A stretch of DNA of 64,000 nt from the NCBI RefSeq assembly GCF_011761185.1, contig NZ_JAAOYM010000002.1, forward strand, positions 398,246 to 462,245, in the 5' to 3' direction. Positions 60,290 through 64,000 of the stretch are shown in pieces. The translations under genes and the position numbers were made by a program. Origin of the DNA: Saccharomonospora amisosensis (GTDB lineage Bacteria > Actinomycetota > Actinomycetes > Mycobacteriales > Pseudonocardiaceae). Position 1 is the stretch's first letter. Every line of letters begins with the position of its first letter. Under the pieces are notes generated by a model, which was not told the DNA's origin, did not search any database, and saw nothing but the letters and a program-made list of their open reading frames with translations.

Positions 60290-61513
60290 GTGACCGGACC
60301 CAACGAACAGCACGGGCAGGATCAGCCGCTCTTATCCGACGCCAGCACGGATTCCACGCCGCACCCGGCGGTGTCCGGGTCGCGGGAACGAACCGCGCGG
60401 CAGCCCTACCCGCACCAACCGGCCGATCCGAACCTGCCCCCGCTGTTGCCGCAGCAGGGGTCGGGGCCTGATCCGCACACCGGACCACTGCCCGCACAAC
60501 CGCAACCGCAGCAGGGCGTACCGGGCCAGCAACCGCCGCCTCCGCTGCCGCACCCGCAGCAGCGAGGCAGGCACCCGTTCGTCAATGGTGCGGACCTCGC
60601 GAGTTCGCAGTTCGTTCGCCGGATGAAGCGCAGTCCCCAGTCCGGCTGGCGTAAGGCGCTTTACCTGGGTACGGGCAAGCTGATCAACCCAGGTGAGAGT
60701 CCTGCCGACCGCAAACGCCGGGAACTGATCTCACGGGTGAACCAGCCGCTTCGGGGTTGCTACAAGATCGCGATGCTCAGCCTGAAGGGCGGCGTGGGTA
60801 AGACCACCACCACGACCACGTTGGGGTCCACCTTCGCTTCGTTGCGAGGTGATCGGGTCGTCGCGGTGGACGCCAACCCCGACCGGGGAACGCTTTCGCA
60901 AAAGATTCCCATCGAGACCACCGCCACCGTGCGGCACCTGCTCAGGGATGCCGACCGCATCACCAGGTACAGCGACGTGCGCGCGTATACGTCACAGGGC
61001 GCCAGCAGGTTGGAGATCCTGGCCAGCGAGCAGGACCCCGCCGTGTCCGAGGCGTTCTCCGAAACCGACTACCGGCGCGTGGTGGCGCTGCTGGAACACT
61101 TCTACAACATCCTGCTGACCGACTGCGGTACCGGACTGATGCACTCGGCGATGAAGGGTGTGCTGGACTCGGCCGACTCGCTCGTTGTGGTCTCGTCCGG
61201 TTCGGTCGACGGTGCGCGCAGCGCGTCGGCGACGCTGGACTGGCTGGACGCGCACGGCTACGGCGACCTGGTCAGCCGGTCGGTGGCCGTCATCAACTCC
61301 GTGCGCCCGAAAGCGGGCTCGGTGGATCTGGACAAGTTGGCCGCGCACTTCGCCGCGAGGGTGCGCGAGGTCGTCCGGATACCGTTCGACCCTCACCTGG
61401 AGGAGGGCGCGGAAATCGAGTTGGAACGGCTGCAACCCGCGACGAGGCTCGCGCTGCTGGAACTCGCGGCCGCGGTCGCCGACGGATTCGCGGCCGACCG
61501 CGTGATCCGCTAG
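60290..61513 (+). CDS. MinD/ParA-like ATPase with Pro/Gln-rich N-terminus (Rv0530-like)
   Basis: The 407-residue protein has a disordered Pro/Gln/His-rich N-terminus (about 100 residues). A deviant Walker A AMLSLKGGVGKTTTTTTLGS follows (about residue 165), then VVAVDANPDRGTLSQKIP and NILLTDCGTGLMHSAMKGVL. Such ATPases position complexes or serve type VII secretion (EspI-like). I chose the GTG at 60290 with CGGAGG nine bases upstream. It follows the cytochrome c maturation operon, 77 bases after ccsB; a functional link is unknown. It is convergent with the next gene without any gap. Confidence 0.88.
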   Translation: MTGPNEQHGQDQPLLSDASTDSTPHPAVSGSRERTARQPYPHQPADPNLPPLLPQQGSGPDPHTGPLPAQPQPQQGVPGQQPPPPLPHPQQRGRHPFVNGADLASSQFVRRMKRSPQSGWRKALYLGTGKLINPGESPADRKRRELISRVNQPLRGCYKIAMLSLKGGVGKTTTTTTLGSTFASLRGDRVVAVDANPDRGTLSQKIPIETTATVRHLLRDADRITRYSDVRAYTSQGASRLEILASEQDPAVSEAFSETDYRRVVALLEHFYNILLTDCGTGLMHSAMKGVLDSADSLVVVSSGSVDGARSASATLDWLDAHGYGDLVSRSVAVINSVRPKAGSVDLDKLAAHFAARVREVVRIPFDPHLEEGAEIELERLQPATRLALLELAAAVADGFAADRVIR

Positions 61514-61696
61514 TCAGCCGGTGCCCTCTTCGTCCTGCTTCTTCTGCTGCTCGCTGAGCTTGCGCAGGAAGTCAGGATCGTCGTCGGGTGCGACGGGGGC
61601 CTGGCGCGAGGACACGCCGACGCGTTCGGCACCGAGTACTCGCCACAACAGGACAGCGATGGTGAGGGCGCCGATCGCCGCGAGCAGGTACAGCAT
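61514..61696 (-). CDS. Small single-helix membrane protein
   Basis: The 60-residue protein has one N-terminal membrane helix (LYLLAAIGALTIAVLLWRVL) and a charged tail with PDDDPDFLRKLSEQQKKQ. I chose the ATG at 61696 because GGAAGGAG lies six bases upstream; the frame opens at 61756. The family and role are unknown to me. It lies downstream of bldC but behind a terminator. Confidence 0.75.
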   Translation of the reverse strand: MLYLLAAIGALTIAVLLWRVLGAERVGVSSRQAPVAPDDDPDFLRKLSEQQKKQDEEGTG

Positions 61697-61770
61697 GCTC
61701 GCTCCTTCCGGTGTGCCGCGCGTGACAACTGCTGCCACCGAGATTAGCCCGTTCACCGTTCATTCGGGCG

Positions 61771-61800
61771 AGGGGTGCCCGCACGGATTCGGGCACCCCT
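61771..61800 (-). terminator. Hairpin terminator of bldC
   Basis: Perfect 11-base arms at 61771-61781 and 61790-61800 close an eight-base loop, 16 bases beyond the bldC stop. Confidence 0.85.
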
Positions 61801-61816
61801 GCTTTCGGTGAACGGC

Positions 61817-62026
61817 TCAGGCGTGCCGCATATCGGTGGCGTCCGTGGTCAGTTCCGCCAGCAGCTGATTGACCTCGGATTCCCGAAACCGCCGGTGGCC
61901 GCCCGGTGTGCGGATCGAGCCGATACGCCCCGCTGTGGCCCAGCGTGTCACCGTCTTCGGGTCGACCCGGAACAGTGCGGCGACCTCACCCGGTGTCAGT
62001 AGCCGTCCTCCCGTGCTCGCGGTCAC
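61817..62026 (-). CDS. bldC: Developmental regulator BldC (MerR-like HTH)
   Basis: BldC is a small DNA-binding regulator of development and secondary metabolism in Streptomyces, binding head-to-tail along direct repeats. The 69-residue protein reads LLTPGEVAALFRVDPKTVTR, then WATAGRIGSIRTPGGHRRFR and ESEVNQLLAE, almost the Streptomyces sequence. The start is a GTG at 62026 with AAGGAGG upstream. It stands as a single gene, divergent from the DUF4229 gene. Confidence 0.93.
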   Translation of the reverse strand: MTASTGGRLLTPGEVAALFRVDPKTVTRWATAGRIGSIRTPGGHRRFRESEVNQLLAELTTDATDMRHA

Positions 62027-62247
62027 TTTCCGCCTCCTTCACGCCTTCAGTGCTAGACCGGAAGTGCGTCGTGCCCGGTACCTGAACATCGCAATCGTGG
62101 CACTTCACCCTTCGGGTACTCGAACGGTTGTCGGACAGTAAAGAGGTAGTAAGGGACAAAACGACCGCTTCGGACAGCGCTTCGGACACAGGGCCGCCGA
62201 CGAGGCGGCCGGACGTGGCCACAGGCGGCGGCGTAGCCTCGTAGAAC

Positions 62248-62583
62248 GTGAGCGAACGAGAAACCAGCACCCTCGCCCGCGACCTCGCGCTCTACATCTT
62301 CGCGAGGTTCGTCCTGGTGGCGGTGCTCGCGACGGTGCTCGTGCTCCTCGGCGTTCCGTTGCTGGTGGCGCTGACGGTGGGGCTTGTCGTGGGGCTGCCG
62401 GTGGGCATGCTCGTGTTGCGCTCCCTCAACGCGCGCGTCACCGCCGGGCTCGCCGCCCGCAACGAGCACAGGGCGAAACAACGAGCGCGGCTTCGCGCGC
62501 AGTTGCGCGGGGAAGAGCCAGCGGACAACGAAGGGTCGGCCAAGGGCTCGGTGGATTCGAGGGACTCCGGAGACACCGAGTGA
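62248..62583 (+). CDS. DUF4229 family membrane protein
   Basis: The 111-residue protein has two membrane helices ([20 protein letters not shown] and [20 protein letters not shown]) and then a basic/acidic soluble tail ([17 protein letters not shown]). It fits DUF4229, found beside menA in actinobacteria. Function unknown. The 221-base leader holds a seven-base-arm hairpin (62192-62210) and a repeated GCTTCGGACA. The stop overlaps the cysteine-synthase-like start by four bases. Confidence 0.82.
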   Translation: MSERETSTLARDLALYIFARFVLVAVLATVLVLLGVPLLVALTVGLVVGLPVGMLVLRSLNARVTAGLAARNEHRAKQRARLRAQLRGEEPADNEGSAKGSVDSRDSGDTE

Positions 62584-63647
62584 GCCGCGCGTGGGTGCGC
62601 GAGGCCGTACGGCTTCTCGACGCCGACGCCAACCGCAGCGCCGACACGCACCTGCACGTGTTTCCGTTGCCACGGGAGTGGGGTATCGACCTCTACCTCA
62701 AGGACGAGTCCGTTCACCCAACCGGCTCGCTCAAGCATCGCCTCGCCCGCTCGCTACTGCTCTACGGGCTGGTCAACGGCAGGATCGGGCCCGCTACGGT
62801 GCTCGTCGAGGCGTCCAGCGGGTCGACAGCGGTCTCGGAGGCCTACTTCGCGAGAATGCTTGGGCTGGAGTTCGTCACCGTCGTGCCGCGCAAGACCAGC
62901 CAGCAAAAGATCGACCTGATCGAGTTCTACGGCGGGCGCTGCCACTTCGTCGACGTGCCGCCCGCGATGTACTCCGAGGCCGAGCGGCTGGCGGCCGAAT
63001 GCGGCGGCCATTACCTCGACCAGTTCACCTACGCCGAGCGGGCCACCGACTGGAGGGGCAACAACAACATCGCCGAATCGGTGTTCGCGCAGCTACGGGA
63101 CGAGCGGCACCCGGTCCCGGCGTGGATCGTGGTGGGCGCCGGAACCGGGGGCACCAGTGCCACCTTCGGTCGCTACGTGCGCTACCGGCGCCACCCGACC
63201 AGAATCGCCGTCGTGGACCCGGAGAACTCGGCCTACTTCGGCGCGTGGGAGACCGGGGTTCGCGACTACGAGACGGGCATGCCGTCGCGGATTGAGGGGA
63301 TCGGTCGGCCGAGGGTCGAGCCGTCGTTCATTCCCGAGGTGATCGACGAGATGATCCGGGTGCCGGACGCGGCGTCGCTCGCGGCGATCCGTTTCCTTCG
63401 CGAACGCACCGGGCACTGGGCGGGCGGGTCCACGGGCACCAACCTCTGTGGTGCCTTCAGCCTGATCTCGCGGATGCTGCAACGGGGTGAGCGGGGCAGC
63501 GTGGTGACCTTGTTATGCGACAGCGGTGAGCGCTACACGCACACCTACTACGACGACGACTGGCTCGCCGAGCACGGCTTCGACCTGCGGGCGCAACTCG
63601 CCGCGATGGACGACTTCCTGCGCACTGGTAGTTATTCGCTCGGCTGA
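62580..63647 (+). CDS. PLP-dependent cysteine synthase family protein (CysK2-like)
   Basis: The 355-residue fold-type II enzyme has [20 protein letters not shown] with the PLP lysine, [40 protein letters not shown] for phosphate binding and [14 protein letters not shown] at the C-terminus. It resembles M. tuberculosis CysK2, which makes S-sulfocysteine from O-phosphoserine and thiosulfate, more than housekeeping CysK. The activity is inferred from resemblance. The GTG at 62580 overlaps the DUF4229 stop. It is convergent with menA. Confidence 0.87.
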   Translation: MSRAWVREAVRLLDADANRSADTHLHVFPLPREWGIDLYLKDESVHPTGSLKHRLARSLLLYGLVNGRIGPATVLVEASSGSTAVSEAYFARMLGLEFVTVVPRKTSQQKIDLIEFYGGRCHFVDVPPAMYSEAERLAAECGGHYLDQFTYAERATDWRGNNNIAESVFAQLRDERHPVPAWIVVGAGTGGTSATFGRYVRYRRHPTRIAVVDPENSAYFGAWETGVRDYETGMPSRIEGIGRPRVEPSFIPEVIDEMIRVPDAASLAAIRFLRERTGHWAGGSTGTNLCGAFSLISRMLQRGERGSVVTLLCDSGERYTHTYYDDDWLAEHGFDLRAQLAAMDDFLRTGSYSLG

Positions 63648-63657
63648 CCAGCGGCTT

Positions 63658-64000
63658 TCAGCTCAGCGCGAGCGCACCTGCCGTGACCGATGACCAGACC
63701 AGCATGGCCAGCCCGGTGTCCCGCAGCACCGGGATCAACTCCATCCCGGTGCGTCCGGTCGCGACCACGCGCACCGGGGTGACTAGCAGCGCGGCAGCCA
63801 GCACCCCGGCGAGCGCGAGCGGATGGAACACGCCGAGCGCCACCGTCGCCACGAACGGTACGGACACCAGAGCAAGGTAAAGCCGACGCGTTCCCGCGTC
63901 GCCCAGCTTCACCGCGAGTGTGTGCTTGCCCGAACGAGTGTCGGTGGGGATGTCGCGCAGGTTGTTGGCCACCAGCACAGCCGTCGACAGCGATCCCACC
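63658..64000 (-). CDS. menA: 1,4-dihydroxy-2-naphthoate octaprenyltransferase, C-terminal part
   Basis: MenA attaches a polyprenyl chain to dihydroxynaphthoate in menaquinone synthesis. Only the last 114 codons or so lie in the window; the gene runs off the right edge. The visible part has the second prenyltransferase motif NNLRDIPTDTRSGKHTLAVK and then LGDAGTRRLYLAL, with several membrane helices after it (YLALVSVPFVATVALGVF, ALAGVLAAALLVTPVRVV, LAMLVWSSVTAGALAL). Menaquinone is the respiratory quinone of actinobacteria, fitting the cytochrome genes nearby. Confidence 0.92.
   Translation of the reverse strand, partial: VGSLSTAVLVANNLRDIPTDTRSGKHTLAVKLGDAGTRRLYLALVSVPFVATVALGVFHPLALAGVLAAALLVTPVRVVATGRTGMELIPVLRDTGLAMLVWSSVTAGALALS

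Noticed and set aside
62027..62247. tRNA or small RNA gene upstream of the DUF4229 gene.
   Set aside because: A few stems occur (for example 62192-62210), but no cloverleaf, CCA end or T-arm pattern can be formed convincingly.

Overview
The window reads as chromosomal DNA of a high-GC actinobacterium, most likely of the Pseudonocardiaceae (Amycolatopsis/Saccharomonospora/Prauserella type; inference). Supporting signs are many GTG starts, a mycothiol gene (mshA), a mycothiol-dependent isomerase-type protein, homologues of the Streptomyces developmental regulators BldC and (probably) BldN, and a gene order that from about 11 kb to the right edge follows the Mycobacterium tuberculosis block running from the Rv0474/hbhA region to menA. 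I see no phage, transposon, CRISPR array, tRNA or rRNA. All names rest on recognising protein motifs and gene order by eye; no database search was run.

Region 1 (1-11 kb) is accessory or variable. It holds a secreted low-complexity protein, a DapC-like aminotransferase, a DUF445 membrane protein, a decayed 5-formyltetrahydrofolate cyclo-ligase-like pseudogene followed by three DnaA-box-like sites, a CGNR zinc-finger protein and a VOC protein. Next come a LysR-controlled pair (MR/MLE-type enolase-superfamily enzyme plus a creatinase-fold M24 protein), two zinc-ribbon proteins, one of them fused to a P-loop kinase, and a stand-alone PIMT-like methyltransferase. Bases 1-215 show no convincing gene.

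Region 2 (11-24.4 kb) begins with an XRE regulator, an HbhA-like coiled-coil protein, a DUF2516 protein, a YbaK deacylase, an SRPBCC protein and a quinone/enone reductase. An AT-rich-flanked AAA ATPase (DUF234 type) follows. A minus-strand operon then runs OlsB-like N-acyltransferase, PlsC acyltransferase, DedA, DinB/mycothiol-type isomerase and PurU. The region closes with a methyltransferase, DUF2505, murB, an SDR and an L,D-transpeptidase lipoprotein.

Region 3 (24.4-40 kb) carries an alpha/beta hydrolase, mshA, a YbjN-family gene, gpmA, the phosphate-sensing pair senX3-regX3, exopolyphosphatase, a proline-rich membrane protein, a sugar-phosphate isomerase-like protein, proline dehydrogenase, a thioesterase, proC, an excisionase-type HTH, the 33-residue ribosomal protein bS22 (too short for ordinary ORF calling), an epimerase, an acyltransferase and a SerB-type HAD phosphatase. 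Phosphate sensing, proline turnover and envelope lipid genes lie side by side here.

Region 4 (40-64 kb) starts with a DUF5667 putative anti-sigma factor and a BldN-like ECF sigma factor, then an acyl-CoA ligase-like protein, a glutaredoxin-like protein and a membrane-fused sulfite-oxidase-type molybdoenzyme. The redox repressor rex follows, with a clear Rex operator upstream, leading hemA-hemC-hemD. An antiparallel M20 peptidase interrupts the heme genes before hemB, three small coupled membrane-protein genes and hemL. A cytochrome c maturation (System II) operon comes next: phosphatase, ResA-like thioredoxin, ccdA, resB, ccsB. A MinD/ParA-like ATPase, a one-TM protein, bldC, DUF4229, a CysK2-like enzyme and the C-terminal part of menA reach the right edge. 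The Rex-controlled heme supply, cytochrome c assembly and menaquinone genes form a respiratory neighbourhood.

Most of the window is conserved core chromosome. I did not find an unmistakable new multi-gene system. The best candidates for something undescribed are the MR/MLE-M24-LysR module, the three-gene membrane module between hemB and hemL, the ornithine-lipid-like operon with its odd DedA read-through overlap, and the DnaA-box cluster.
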